From CAYWFP01 sp964457365 (lineage in GTDB: Bacteria; Planctomycetota; SZUA-567), in contig CAYWFP010000001.1 in assembly GCA_964457365.1 (NCBI GenBank), positions 1-64,000 of the forward strand: DNA of 64,000 bases, read 5' to 3'. The notes beneath the pieces were generated by a model that was not told the DNA's origin, did no database searches, and saw only the letters and a program-made list of their open reading frames with translations. Made by a program: the position numbers and the translations under genes. Positions 44,864-54,119 of the stretch are shown here, piece after piece; positions within the stretch are counted from its first letter, which is position 1; the number at the start of each line of letters is the position of its first letter.

Positions 44864-46696
44864 ATGTGCGGAATCGTCGGCTACGTCGGCCGGGAAGACG
44901 GCATCGCCGCGGTCATCGCGGGGCTGGAAGCGCTGGAGTACCGCGGCTACGACTCGGCCGGGATCGCCGCGGTCGACGGCGGCGGGCTGATGCTCGAGCG
45001 GGTCAAGGGGCGCGTGGCGGAGTTGCGCAAGGTGCTCGAGGGGCACCCGCCGAGCGCCACGGCGATTGGCCATACCCGCTGGGCCACCCACGGCCCGCCG
45101 AGTATCGCCAACGCCCACCCGCATTTGAACGACGATCGGCGTATCGCGGTGGTCCACAACGGCATTATCGAGAACTTCGAAGCCTTGCGCCGCGAGTTCG
45201 ACCCGGAGCGTTTCCGCTCGCAGACCGACAGCGAGGTGATCGCCCACCTGATCGCGCGCGCGTACGAGGGCGATCTGATAGCGGCGGTGGAAACAGTGCT
45301 GCCGATGCTCGACGGCACGTATGCCCTGGGCATCGTCGCTGCCGACCGGCCGGACCTGATCGTCGGCGCGCGGCGCGGCAGCCCGCTGGCGGTCGGCCTC
45401 GGCGAGAACGAAACGCTGCTCGCCTCCGACGCGGTGCCGATCCTGCCGCACACCAAGAAGGTGATCTTCCTGGAAGACGAGCAGCTCGCCGTTTGCACGC
45501 CCGGCGGCGTTACCGTGCGCCAGAACGGTGCGGAGATCGAGGCCAGGGTCACCGAGATCGACTGGTCGGCCGAGGCCGCGCAGAAGGGCGGGTACAAGCA
45601 TTTCATGCTCAAGGAGATCTTCGAGCAGCCGCAGTGCCTGATGGGGCTGGTCCGCCATCGGGTGGTGCTGCCGGAGGATGCGGACGCGCCGCCGCGTTTC
45701 AACCTCGAGGGGGTGGGACTGCCGGACGATTACTTCCGCGGCGTTTCGCGCATCGTCATGCTCGCGCAGGGCACGGCCTACCACGCGGGGATGATCGGGC
45801 GCAACATGATCGAACGCGTTGCGCGCATCCCGTCCTACGCCGAATACGCCGCGGACTTCCGCTATCGCGACCCGATCCTCGATCCGTCGGTGCTGGTCAT
45901 CGCCATTACCCAGTCCGGCGAGACCATGGACACGCTCCACGGCGTGCGCCTCGCGCGCGAACGCGGCTGCAAGGTGCTCGCGGTGGTCAACGCCGTCGGC
46001 AGCTCCATCGCCCGCGAGGCCGACGCGGTCTTCTACATGCACTGCGGCCCCGAGATCGGCGTCGCCTCGACCAAGGCCTTCACCGCCATGATCGCCAGCC
46101 TGTATATCCTGGCGCTGCACATGGGCCGGGTGCGCGGCACGGTCGACGTCGAGGAGCTGCGCCGGCGAACGTGGGATTTGATGGAGGTCGGCTCGCGCGT
46201 GGAGGCGATCCTCTCGACGGCGAACTATATCCGCCAGATCGGGCTGCGCTATCAGGAGGCGAAGAACGTGCTCTTCCTCGGGCGCGGCACCGGCTGGCCG
46301 CTGGCGATGGAAGGGGCGCTGAAGCTGAAGGAAGTCAGCTACATCCACGCCGAGGGCTACGACGCCGCGGAGATGAAGCACGGGCCGATCGCGCTGATCG
46401 ACGAGAACATGCCCTGCCTCTTCATTGCGCTCAAAGGCCGGCGCTACGAGAAGGTGCTCGGGAATATCCAGGAGGTGAAGGCCCGCCGCGGCAAGGTCAT
46501 CGCCATCGCCTCGCACGACGACGACACGATCCACGAGCTGGCCGACGACGTCATGTACGTCCGCGCCGAGAGCGGGGTGATGAACAGCATCGTTTGCGCG
46601 GTGCCGCTGCAACTGCTGGCCTACTATATTGCCGACGCGCGCGGCTGCGATGTGGACAAACCGAAGAATCTCGCCAAGAGCGTGACGGTGGAGTGA
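44864..46696 (+). CDS. glmS: Glutamine-fructose-6-phosphate aminotransferase (isomerising)
   Basis: This 610-residue enzyme has an N-terminal glutaminase (MCGIVGYVG, catalytic Cys2; ALEYRGYDSAGIA; GHTRWATHG; HNGIIENF) and two SIS sugar-isomerase domains (VLVIAITQSGETMDTLHGV, GRGTGWPLAMEGALKLKEVSYIHAE). The C-terminal KSVTVE is typical. It makes glucosamine-6-phosphate for peptidoglycan and lipopolysaccharide. GGGAG lies 8 bases before the ATG. The 39-base gap upstream is too short for a glmS ribozyme. It converges with a receiver gene 7 bases away. Confidence 0.98.
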   Translation: MCGIVGYVGREDGIAAVIAGLEALEYRGYDSAGIAAVDGGGLMLERVKGRVAELRKVLEGHPPSATAIGHTRWATHGPPSIANAHPHLNDDRRIAVVHNGIIENFEALRREFDPERFRSQTDSEVIAHLIARAYEGDLIAAVETVLPMLDGTYALGIVAADRPDLIVGARRGSPLAVGLGENETLLASDAVPILPHTKKVIFLEDEQLAVCTPGGVTVRQNGAEIEARVTEIDWSAEAAQKGGYKHFMLKEIFEQPQCLMGLVRHRVVLPEDADAPPRFNLEGVGLPDDYFRGVSRIVMLAQGTAYHAGMIGRNMIERVARIPSYAEYAADFRYRDPILDPSVLVIAITQSGETMDTLHGVRLARERGCKVLAVVNAVGSSIAREADAVFYMHCGPEIGVASTKAFTAMIASLYILALHMGRVRGTVDVEELRRRTWDLMEVGSRVEAILSTANYIRQIGLRYQEAKNVLFLGRGTGWPLAMEGALKLKEVSYIHAEGYDAAEMKHGPIALIDENMPCLFIALKGRRYEKVLGNIQEVKARRGKVIAIASHDDDTIHELADDVMYVRAESGVMNSIVCAVPLQLLAYYIADARGCDVDKPKNLAKSVTVE

Positions 46697-46703
46697 GGCC
46701 GGT

Positions 46704-47108
46704 TCACGCCGGGCGGGATTTGCGCAGCGCCATGGGCGCGAGCTCGGGATACTGCCGCACCGCCATGGCTTTGAGGATCTCCGCGAAGAGCGTCGACAAG
46801 CCCTGCGATTTGAGATAGATCCCGTCGAAGACCTGTTCGAGCACGCCCTCGGAGTAGAAGGCGCTGCCGCCGGTGTAGACGTAGATCGGCACCTCCGCGT
46901 CGATGCGCCTGAGCGCCCGGGCGAACTGGTCGCCCGACATCTGCGGCATGTCCAGATCCGTCACGACCACCTCGAAAGCTCCGGCTTCGAAGAGTTCCAG
47001 CGCGGTCTCGGGGTTCGGTTCGATCCGGCAGGGAACGCCCAGCTCTTGCGCCAGGACGGCGAAGAGGTCGCGGATCATGGCGTCATCGTCCACGAAGAGT
47101 ACGGACAT
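46704..47108 (-). CDS. Stand-alone response regulator receiver
   Basis: This 134-residue single CheY-like domain has an acidic pocket VDDD at residues 6-9, phosphoacceptor Asp in VVTDLDMP (about 51) and a conserved Lys in IYLKSQ (about 99). There is no output domain. The C-terminal tail (LKAMAVRQYPELAPMALRKSRPA) resembles that of the next receiver gene. The ribosome site is weak. It probably relays phosphate or acts by protein contact. A hybrid kinase encoded at 38402-40339 is a possible partner, but nothing shows this directly. Confidence 0.9.
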   Translation of the reverse strand: MSVLFVDDDAMIRDLFAVLAQELGVPCRIEPNPETALELFEAGAFEVVVTDLDMPQMSGDQFARALRRIDAEVPIYVYTGGSAFYSEGVLEQVFDGIYLKSQGLSTLFAEILKAMAVRQYPELAPMALRKSRPA

Positions 47109-47179
47109 GGCGGTCTCGTCATGTTAAGTGGTCGTTCACGCTCATTGTATGGATCCGTGACGGGTTAAAAAAAGAAAAT

Positions 47180-47554
47180 TCACGCCAGGAACGGATATTT
47201 GCGGATGGCCAGGAATTTGAGCGCGTCGCCGATCATGCGCGAATACTGCTCGGGCTTGAGGTAGATCTCTTCGAAGAGCTTCTCGAGTTCGCTGCGGTTG
47301 TAAGACGCGATCTCGCCGGTAAAGGCGAAGAGGCCAACGTCGGGATGGTGATCGCGGATATCCCTGGCCAGGACGACGCCGTCGGCGTCGGGCATTTTCA
47401 GATCGGTGACGACCAGTTCGAAACGACGGCTGGTCAGCTTCTCCAGCGCCTCGTCGATGTTGTGCGCCACGTCGTGCTCGAGCTCCACCAGCGAGCAGAT
47501 GGTGCTCAGTAGCTGTAGAACTTCGGTATCGTCATCGACAAAGAGAACCTGCAT
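47180..47554 (-). CDS. Stand-alone response regulator receiver (paralogue)
   Basis: This 124-residue single receiver has VDDD (6-9), Asp in VVTDLKMPD (about 51), and a Lys in EIYLKPEQ. Its end, LKFLAIRKYPFLA, matches the tail motif of the adjacent receiver (L-K-x-x-A-(I/V)-R-x-Y-P-x-L-A). The two therefore come from a tandem duplication, though they differ through most of their length. No DNA-binding domain is present. A long A/T stretch precedes the neighbouring gene, with no clear terminator. Confidence 0.9.
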   Translation of the reverse strand: MQVLFVDDDTEVLQLLSTICSLVELEHDVAHNIDEALEKLTSRRFELVVTDLKMPDADGVVLARDIRDHHPDVGLFAFTGEIASYNRSELEKLFEEIYLKPEQYSRMIGDALKFLAIRKYPFLA

Positions 47555-47674
47555 CGCCGCGAGTCGGCTCCTTCGGGCAATTCCGGTCGAAAAGCGAGAT
47601 TATCACACTATGCTATCTGAATCGGCAGATGCAAGCGGAAAACGGATTGCCCGGCAGCGCGGCCTATAGGTGTT

Positions 47675-50224
47675 CTAGGAATCACACTGTGTCAGCAGCG
47701 CGCCTGCTTCACGAACCTGCGATGGGGTTAGCTTCGCACGATTATCCGAAATTTGCATATTTAGAGACAATGAGTAACCAATATGCTCTCTCGCAGGTTT
47801 CTTTTGTCCTGTTTGCAGCAATATTTTTCCAAGTTCGAAATGGTACAAAGGGCGATAGCGGTACAGATGGCAGGCTTGTTCGAGCGCCGAAATCGCAGCG
47901 ATTTTTTTTTGAAAATTGTCAGGAAAAAGCCGCACCAGTGTCTGGCTCAGCGCGTAATGCGCCGCCGCGGCGTCGGGGATCAGTTCTTCGGCCAGGCGTT
48001 GCCGGTCGGCGAGAACGGCTTGACGCAATGGCTCCAGCGCCGGCGGCAGGTGTGCAAGACGTTGCCGGTAGCGCTGCCGGGCCTGCGCCGGGTTCAATCC
48101 GCGCGGCAATGTGGCGTAAATGCTCATGCGCAGACGGGTTTCGTTCAATTCGGCCCGCCGCCGGACCAGGTGCGGGTCGTACGGGCGTCGGCGCAGCGCG
48201 TTGTCCAGCAGCGTTTGCGCTGTATCGAACGCCTGCCGTCGCTTCACCGGATCGGCCATATAGGCCGCCTGCACCGCTGTCTGTGCCCGGTCGGCGGCGA
48301 GAACGCCTTGCCAGTGCCGCAGCGGCAGCAGGACCAGCAGGATCATGCCGGCAACCAGCGCGCCGGCGGCGCCGCCGGTGGCCAGACGTGGCGGCAGCGC
48401 CGGATGGAAGCGCTCCCGGCAGATTGCCGCCAGCGCCAGCGCGGCAATGGCCCAGGCAACGGTATGAATCGAAGTCAGATAGAAGTGGAAGTCGACGATG
48501 ATGTGGAGCAGCAGCAGCAACACGCTCAGCCGCAGCAGCACCGGCGCCAAACCTGCCGTCCCGGCGCGCTTCCAGGCAAAGCGATAGGTGACGAACCAAG
48601 CGATTGGCAGCAGCAGGTGAACGCCGCCGTGGACCAGCACCGCCGCGCCACCGCGCCGTGACGCGCCGTGGAGTTCCTGCTCGATGAATTCCAGCCCGAG
48701 CCCGCCGAACCAGCCGTAGAGATAGCCCGCGAGGAAGAGCGCGAACGTGGCGATGCCGACGAGAAGACCCAGCCGGCGGATCGCGTCGACCGGTTCGGAA
48801 CGCTCTGCCTCCGGTGGCGCGGGCGTTTGTGTGCGCGGTCGCAGCACCGCCAACCAGAACACGAGAAAGGCCAGCGCATAGAGAAGGCCGCCGTCGGCGG
48901 CGAGTTGGAGGTAATGATTGTGCGCGCGGCGCGTCTCCCAGCCGGACAGCGTTTTGTAACGGGTATACAGGTACTGGAAGTTGTTCAGCCCCACGCCGCG
49001 CCAGGGGTGATCGGCGATCATGCGCGCGGCTGCGATCCAGTAGTTCCCGCGCACGCTGAGCTGACGCAGGACGTTGCGTTGCGCCGGCTCGGTCAGATTG
49101 CGCCCGCTCAGGCGAAGCGGCGGCAGCGCGCCGGCCAGCAACGACGCCAGCAACAGCGCCAGCGCGGCGGCGGAGATAGAGCCGGCCAGACCCGGCCCGC
49201 GTCCGGGCGACGCTTCTTGCCGCACGCGCCGAAGCAGCAACAGCCACTCGCCGAACCAGAAGAGGCCGAACGCGGTTTCCGCCCAGCTTTCGGCCACGGC
49301 CGGTTCGACGCCGAGCCCTTTCCACAGGGCAAGGAAGATCAAACCGGCCAGCGCCAGGCACGCCAGCGTCAACAGTACGAGCAGCCCCAGCAGGTCCACC
49401 CGCCGCCGCCAGCGGTCCGTCCGCTCGGAGACGAGCAGCCCCAGCGCCGAGAGCTCGAACAGCTTGGCCACCAGGAAACCGGCTTTGCTGCCGGTGTAGA
49501 CGAAAGCCAGCACCGTCGCCGCGCCCAGCAGGATCGCCAGTCGGCCGCGCTCCTTGTCCTGGCCGTTCCGGCCGACGAGAAGGCCGAACAGGAGCGGCGC
49601 CAGGAGCAGCAGGTAGCCGGCGAAGGCGTTGGGATAGAAGCCGAACGGTCCGGCGATGCGGTCGCTGGCGAGGCGGTAGGCGAAGAGCTGTTCGCGTGCG
49701 GTGCCCTCCGCGCGCGCGGCCAGCGTGTCGCTCTGCGCCCAGATGGCGCGCAGATACTCCAGGCCGTACCAGCGCAGGTACAAGCCGTACGTCACCGCCA
49801 CGGCCAGCCCGGCCAGCAGGCACGACAGATACAGGCGGAAGACCGCGGGCTTGCCGGCGGTGTCGAGAATAACAAGAAACAGGAGGATATCGTTGACCCA
49901 CGCGCGGTACAGGTCCATGGCCGGCTGCGCCGCGCCGCCGACGGTTGCCTGCTGCAGCGAGAGCGCGCCCAGCAGCAGCAGCAGCGGCAGGCCCCAGAGC
50001 GCGCGCGTCCTGGGAAAGGTGAAGCGGCCCGCCAGCAACCTGGTACTCAGCCAGAGGAGAAAGGACAGCGCCGCAAGCACGCCGATGAACGCAGTCTCGG
50101 GTTCGGCCGCCGTCTGGCCCGAAGCCAGCGGCCGCAAGCCCAGGCAGAGCGCGGCGAGAAAGACGGCGAAACGTTCGCCGAGGTCGCAAACCACCTGCCG
50201 CCAGGTCGGTGCGGGCGCGTTCAT
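47675..50224 (-). CDS. O-antigen ligase / Wzy-type membrane protein with TPR-like tail
   Basis: This 849-residue protein has about 12 or more hydrophobic helices across its first 600 residues. The typical Wzy_C signature appears in the second half: GNYWIAAARMIADHPWRGVGLNNFQYLYT, quoted in parts as NYWIAAARMIADHPWRGVGL and NNFQYLYT, then RRAHNHYLQLAADGGLLYALA. The soluble C-terminal 200 residues form helical repeats (AFDTAQTLLDNALRRRPYDPHL, EQACHLYRYRPLYHFELGKIL). It likely ligates or polymerises a surface glycan. It begins 4 bases after the enolase-superfamily gene and ends the four-gene operon. Confidence 0.82.
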   Translation of the reverse strand: MNAPAPTWRQVVCDLGERFAVFLAALCLGLRPLASGQTAAEPETAFIGVLAALSFLLWLSTRLLAGRFTFPRTRALWGLPLLLLLGALSLQQATVGGAAQPAMDLYRAWVNDILLFLVILDTAGKPAVFRLYLSCLLAGLAVAVTYGLYLRWYGLEYLRAIWAQSDTLAARAEGTAREQLFAYRLASDRIAGPFGFYPNAFAGYLLLLAPLLFGLLVGRNGQDKERGRLAILLGAATVLAFVYTGSKAGFLVAKLFELSALGLLVSERTDRWRRRVDLLGLLVLLTLACLALAGLIFLALWKGLGVEPAVAESWAETAFGLFWFGEWLLLLRRVRQEASPGRGPGLAGSISAAALALLLASLLAGALPPLRLSGRNLTEPAQRNVLRQLSVRGNYWIAAARMIADHPWRGVGLNNFQYLYTRYKTLSGWETRRAHNHYLQLAADGGLLYALAFLVFWLAVLRPRTQTPAPPEAERSEPVDAIRRLGLLVGIATFALFLAGYLYGWFGGLGLEFIEQELHGASRRGGAAVLVHGGVHLLLPIAWFVTYRFAWKRAGTAGLAPVLLRLSVLLLLLHIIVDFHFYLTSIHTVAWAIAALALAAICRERFHPALPPRLATGGAAGALVAGMILLVLLPLRHWQGVLAADRAQTAVQAAYMADPVKRRQAFDTAQTLLDNALRRRPYDPHLVRRRAELNETRLRMSIYATLPRGLNPAQARQRYRQRLAHLPPALEPLRQAVLADRQRLAEELIPDAAAAHYALSQTLVRLFPDNFQKKIAAISALEQACHLYRYRPLYHFELGKILLQTGQKKPAREHIGYSLSLNMQISDNRAKLTPSQVREAGALLTQCDS

Positions 50225-50228
50225 CCGG

Positions 50229-51359
50229 TCAATCCAGTTCGATCCGGCGACGGGTAAATGTCTCCAGCAGGCGCTCGCGCGCGTGGACGCCGAGCCCGGC
50301 CGCCGCGCCGAGGGGCCTGCCGGTGCCGAAGAGTCCGCCCGGATCGCCGCGCACCGGATCGCGTCTGAGCAGAAGCCGCGGAAAACCGTATTCGACGTGT
50401 GCGAACGGTGCGATACCCGCGAGCGCCCGGCCGGCCGCCGCGAGGATCGACGTCTCCCCGACCAGGACCCCCAAATGCACGCCGATGCCGCATTCGCCGG
50501 CGAGACGGAACAGCGAGAGCGCGCCGCTGAAGCCGCCGACCTTGGCCAGCCGCACGTTCCACAATTGCGCCGCCTCCGCACGCGCGAGCCGCAACGCGTC
50601 GGCGCGGGTGCAGAGGCTTTCGTCGGCCATCACCGGCACGCCGCTCTCGGCCTGGACACGCGCGAGCGCTTGTACGTCGCCTGGCGGGAGCGGCTGCTCG
50701 AGCGAGCTGATGTCGAGGTTCGCGAATTCGTCCATGCGCGCGAGCGCCGTCTTCTCGTCCCAGGCGGCGTTGGCGTCGAGGCGCAGGTCGCGATCGGGGC
50801 CGATGACGCCGCGCACCGCGGCCGCGCGCGCGCGGTCGTCGTCTCGGCCGACCTTGAGCTTGAATTCCTCGAAGCCCAGAAAGCGGAAGAACCGCGCCTG
50901 CCGCCGCGCACTCCTGACCGAACCGCCGCCGATAGCCGCGCTCAGCGCGACCGGTTCGGGCATGGCGCCGAGAATACGCGGCAGCGGCGTGTCCGTGGCG
51001 CGCGACCAGGCGTCGACGACGGCGATGTCGAGCCCGGCGTACCCGGCGGTCCTGCGCTCGCGGTCGGCTTCCTCGTACACCCCGCGCAACGTCCGCAGCG
51101 GCGACTCGCCGGGCGTCAGGTTCAGCGCCTTGACCGCCGGCCACCAGCGCTCGGCGATATCCTTCCAGGCGCTCTCGAGGGTCTCGCCGGTAAGGTAATC
51201 GCGCGGGATTGCCTCGCCGTAGCCGACGTGACCGGTGCCGGTATACAGCCGCAGGATAAGCGACCGCGCCGCCGTGCGCGCGGCCAGGTTGTGCTTGAAC
51301 GAGAAGCGGAAGGGAATCTCCACCTCGCGCAGTTCCAGCCGCGTCAGCACCAGCGTCAT
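50229..51359 (-). CDS. Enolase-superfamily enzyme, dipeptide epimerase-like (MR/MLE)
   Basis: This 376-residue protein has a capping domain and TIM barrel with the complete muconate-lactonising-type active site: KLKVG (Lys167, Lys169), LDAN (Asp195), EQPLP (Glu221), ADES (Asp246) and NVRLAKVGG (Lys273). The two opposed lysines and a DES motif fit dipeptide epimerases or related racemases. The ATG overlaps the stop of the hydrolase-reductase fusion (ATGA). Substrate specificity cannot be read from the sequence. A dipeptide such as L-Ala-D/L-Glu is the default guess for this branch. Confidence 0.88.
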   Translation of the reverse strand: MTLVLTRLELREVEIPFRFSFKHNLAARTAARSLILRLYTGTGHVGYGEAIPRDYLTGETLESAWKDIAERWWPAVKALNLTPGESPLRTLRGVYEEADRERRTAGYAGLDIAVVDAWSRATDTPLPRILGAMPEPVALSAAIGGGSVRSARRQARFFRFLGFEEFKLKVGRDDDRARAAAVRGVIGPDRDLRLDANAAWDEKTALARMDEFANLDISSLEQPLPPGDVQALARVQAESGVPVMADESLCTRADALRLARAEAAQLWNVRLAKVGGFSGALSLFRLAGECGIGVHLGVLVGETSILAAAGRALAGIAPFAHVEYGFPRLLLRRDPVRGDPGGLFGTGRPLGAAAGLGVHARERLLETFTRRRIELD

Positions 51360-53170
51360 GGCGAGGCTCCTTCGCGCGCGGCGCGCACCAGGGCGACCAG
51401 TTCCTCGTTGGCCGGGGTGGCGACGTTCGCCGCGCGGCCCGCGCGGACCACCGCGCCGTTGATATCGTCGATCTCGGTCGTGCGGCGTTTGCGGGCGAAG
51501 TCCTGCGCCATGGAGCTGACCGTCTTGGTCTGTCCCGCGGTGAGGCGCGCGAGCACCGGGCGGACGATCCACGCCGGCAGGCGGCAGAGCCTGGCCATGC
51601 GCGTGACCGGGTAGCCGGGCAAGTCCACCGGATCCACTCCGCGCGCGCGCATGACCGCGAAGCCCTCTCTCAGGGCGCGGGCGGCGAGCGTGCCGTATTC
51701 GGGGTGGGCCAGGATCTCCGCCGTGGGCAGCCCGGTGACGGCGTTAAGCGCGTTGAAGGCGACGTTGAGCATCAGCTTCGACCACTTCACCGAAACGGAA
51801 GACGAGACGAATGCCGTCTCCATCCCTGTGGCCGGGAGGATGTTCCGCCAGACCGCCTCGGCTTTCCGCGCGTCCCCGCCGGCGCAGCCGGCGACCATGC
51901 CGCCGCGGTCGTCGCTCCAGGCGACCTGTCCGGGCCCGGTGAATTCGAGATACGCGCAGATGGCGCCGCCGAGGACCGGGTTTTCCGGCAACGCGGCGCA
52001 GATCTTCGCCTCGTTCCCGGTCCCGTTCTGCAGGCTCAGAATCGCCGTCTCCGGGCCGACGACCGGCTGCAGCGCCGCCAGGGCCTCGTCGGTATCGAAG
52101 CTCTTGACGCAGAGGACGACCAGGTCGAACGGCCCGGGCGCTTCGGCGATGTCGGTGACCGCGCGCAGGCGGTCGCGAACGGTCCGGCCGCCGCCGCCGA
52201 GGGTGATCCGCAAGCCGTCGGCGTTGACCGCGTCGACATGCGCCTGGCGGCCGACAAGGCAGGCTTCGTGCCCGCCCAGCGCCAGCAGCCCGCCGAGGAG
52301 GCTGCCCACCGCGCCCGCGCCCATGACCAGAATGCGCCGCGGCTCTTCGATCCGGTGCGCGCGCGCGGCGTTCTCGGCGATGGCGGCGGCGGTCTCCTCG
52401 GGCACCTCGAAGACCAGCGAGTGCGCCGCGCCGGGAAATTCGCGGACCGTAACGTCCGTGCGGGCGAAGAGCGCGCGCGTGGCGTCGTTGTCGATGATCT
52501 CGTCGTCGCCGGCCAACAGCAGCGTCGTCGCCGGAAGCCTGCGCCTGCCGAGGTTGGCGCGGCAGAACGCGCGCATCTTGAACGACTCCACGCAGAAGGC
52601 CGCGCTGATGCGCTTCACCCGGTGCGGATCGTCGCGGATGTAGGCCGTCCGCTCCGGGCGGCGCGTGAACCAGTCGTCGTGGATGGGGATTTTCACCGTG
52701 GCCCGCAAGCGGCCGGTGGCCATATACGCGGCGAGCGCGGCCTTGGTCGCCGAGGAGAGGTCCGTCCGCGTCGCCAGCCCCGGCACCAGCAGCGTCAGCG
52801 AGTCGAAGAGCAGCCCCCGCCGCAGACCCGCGTAGAGCGCCAGCAAGCCGCCCCAGGAGAGCCCGACCAGGTGGACCTTCTCGTACAGCAGACGCAGGCG
52901 CGCGATTACTTCCTCGATCTGCCCGAGCGTCTCGGCGTACGTGGCCAGGTGTCCGCGCGTCCCCTCGCTCAGGCCCCATCCGGGGCGGTCGTAGGCGTAG
53001 ACGGACAGGCCGCGCTGGTTCAGCGCCGCCGCCGCCTCGTCGAACCATTCGCCGTGGCTCTCCACCCCGTGCAGGCAGAGCACCACGCTCTCGGCGTTGC
53101 CCACGACCCAGCGCCGCGCGTGGAGTTCTTGGCCGCTTTGCAGACGGAAATCGACATGCTCGGCCGTCAT
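51356..53170 (-). CDS. Fusion of alpha/beta hydrolase with ketopantoate reductase-type dehydrogenase
   Basis: This 604-residue protein is one continuous reading frame with two enzymes. Residues 1-275 form a lysophospholipase-like alpha/beta hydrolase: oxyanion HG at 34-35, nucleophile Ser105 in GLSWG, acid Asp222/223 in AGDDEIID and His250 in GAAHSLV. Residues 278-604 form a PanE/ApbA-family reductase: GAGAVGSLLGG (284-294), VSVKWSKLMLNVAFNAL with the catalytic Lys, and SSMAQDFARKRRTTEIDDING with the conserved Glu. No start codon with a ribosome site exists at the junction, so they are translated together. The gene overlaps both neighbours by 4 bases. Substrate unknown; the second half may reduce a 2-keto acid other than ketopantoate. 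Confidence 0.88.
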   Translation of the reverse strand: MTAEHVDFRLQSGQELHARRWVVGNAESVVLCLHGVESHGEWFDEAAAALNQRGLSVYAYDRPGWGLSEGTRGHLATYAETLGQIEEVIARLRLLYEKVHLVGLSWGGLLALYAGLRRGLLFDSLTLLVPGLATRTDLSSATKAALAAYMATGRLRATVKIPIHDDWFTRRPERTAYIRDDPHRVKRISAAFCVESFKMRAFCRANLGRRRLPATTLLLAGDDEIIDNDATRALFARTDVTVREFPGAAHSLVFEVPEETAAAIAENAARAHRIEEPRRILVMGAGAVGSLLGGLLALGGHEACLVGRQAHVDAVNADGLRITLGGGGRTVRDRLRAVTDIAEAPGPFDLVVLCVKSFDTDEALAALQPVVGPETAILSLQNGTGNEAKICAALPENPVLGGAICAYLEFTGPGQVAWSDDRGGMVAGCAGGDARKAEAVWRNILPATGMETAFVSSSVSVKWSKLMLNVAFNALNAVTGLPTAEILAHPEYGTLAARALREGFAVMRARGVDPVDLPGYPVTRMARLCRLPAWIVRPVLARLTAGQTKTVSSMAQDFARKRRTTEIDDINGAVVRAGRAANVATPANEELVALVRAAREGASP

Positions 53171-53973
53171 CGTACGTTCTCCAACAGCGCATCCACCCAC
53201 AGCACGTGTTTCCGGTCGTCCGCCCGGTAGAGCACGCCTGCGGTCTCGCCCTTGTTCTTGAGCGCCTGCGCGCGCGCGGCGAGGTCGCCGAAGGCGTGGG
53301 CGTGGCCGCGGTACTCGCCGTCGGCGCCGGCGTAGACGAACTCGATGCGGTACCGCTTGTCGTGCGCGACGCGTACCCCGGTATCGACCAGGCCGGTCAC
53401 GGTCGCGGAGGCGAAGACGCCGTCGACCAGCAGCGCCCGGCTGCGCGCCCGCGCGCGGCGGATGAAATACCAGAACAGGAACGCCGGCACGATGAAGAGC
53501 AGCGAGAGCAGGCTGAAATAGCCGCCGAAGGCATGCTTGCTGCCGGGGATGCGCGAGATTGTCGGATCCTCCGGCAGGTGCTCGACTGCCAGCCGCCGGC
53601 CCGGATGATGCGTGCCGCCGGTGACGAAGCAGACGCCCTCGTGCTCGCGCCGGTCGGCGGTGGTGAAACGATAACGGATACGGTAGAACGGCTTGCCCCG
53701 CCGGCCGCGTCCGCCATAGCGCGCGCCGGTCTTCTCGGCGGCGGTGACCACGCCCGGCGCGGCGACCGGCTGCCCGTAGTCGAGCTTGATATCCACCGGC
53801 AGTTGATGCAGGCCGAGGATATAGGCCAGCAGAAGCGCGGCGAAGAGAAAGAGGCCCGGCCACATGTAATGCACCGCCGCGGGCCTGACCCCCGCGCGTT
53901 CGATCCGCTCGGGCAGGAGGCGCGGCGGGCGCTCCTGCAGAAATGCCGTCAGTTCCTCGATCGTCAAAGCCAT
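53167..53973 (-). CDS. DUF3592-family membrane protein
   Basis: This 268-residue protein has a short cytoplasmic N-terminus, a first membrane helix (about 40-58, FLFAALLLAYILGL) and a soluble loop with the DUF3592-type beta strands (PFYRIRYRFTTADRREHEG, THHPGRRLAVEHLPEDP). A second helix (about 158-180, YFSLLSLLFIVPAFLFWYFI) and a second, related soluble domain (YRIEFVYAGADGEYRGHAHAF) follow. It is the first gene of the coupled operon and overlaps the fusion gene by 4 bases. GGGGA lies 8 bases before the ATG. Function of the family is unknown. Confidence 0.82.
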   Translation of the reverse strand: MALTIEELTAFLQERPPRLLPERIERAGVRPAAVHYMWPGLFLFAALLLAYILGLHQLPVDIKLDYGQPVAAPGVVTAAEKTGARYGGRGRRGKPFYRIRYRFTTADRREHEGVCFVTGGTHHPGRRLAVEHLPEDPTISRIPGSKHAFGGYFSLLSLLFIVPAFLFWYFIRRARARSRALLVDGVFASATVTGLVDTGVRVAHDKRYRIEFVYAGADGEYRGHAHAFGDLAARAQALKNKGETAGVLYRADDRKHVLWVDALLENVR

Positions 53974-54119
53974 GTCGTAGTCCCCTTCGGTCGGTCGCTG
54001 CGTTCGTACCGACACCGGATGATAACGGCTGAAGCGTTTCCAGCCAAGCGTTTGTACTTGCAAATCCGCGTCCCGGCTGCGACAATGGCCGTTCTCGCGT
54101 ATGCATCGACGAGGAAAGT

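Noticed and set aside
48668..50257. Plus-strand open frame of 529 codons
   Set aside because: It is antisense to the O-antigen-ligase-like gene, rich in Gln/Arg/Glu, without domains.
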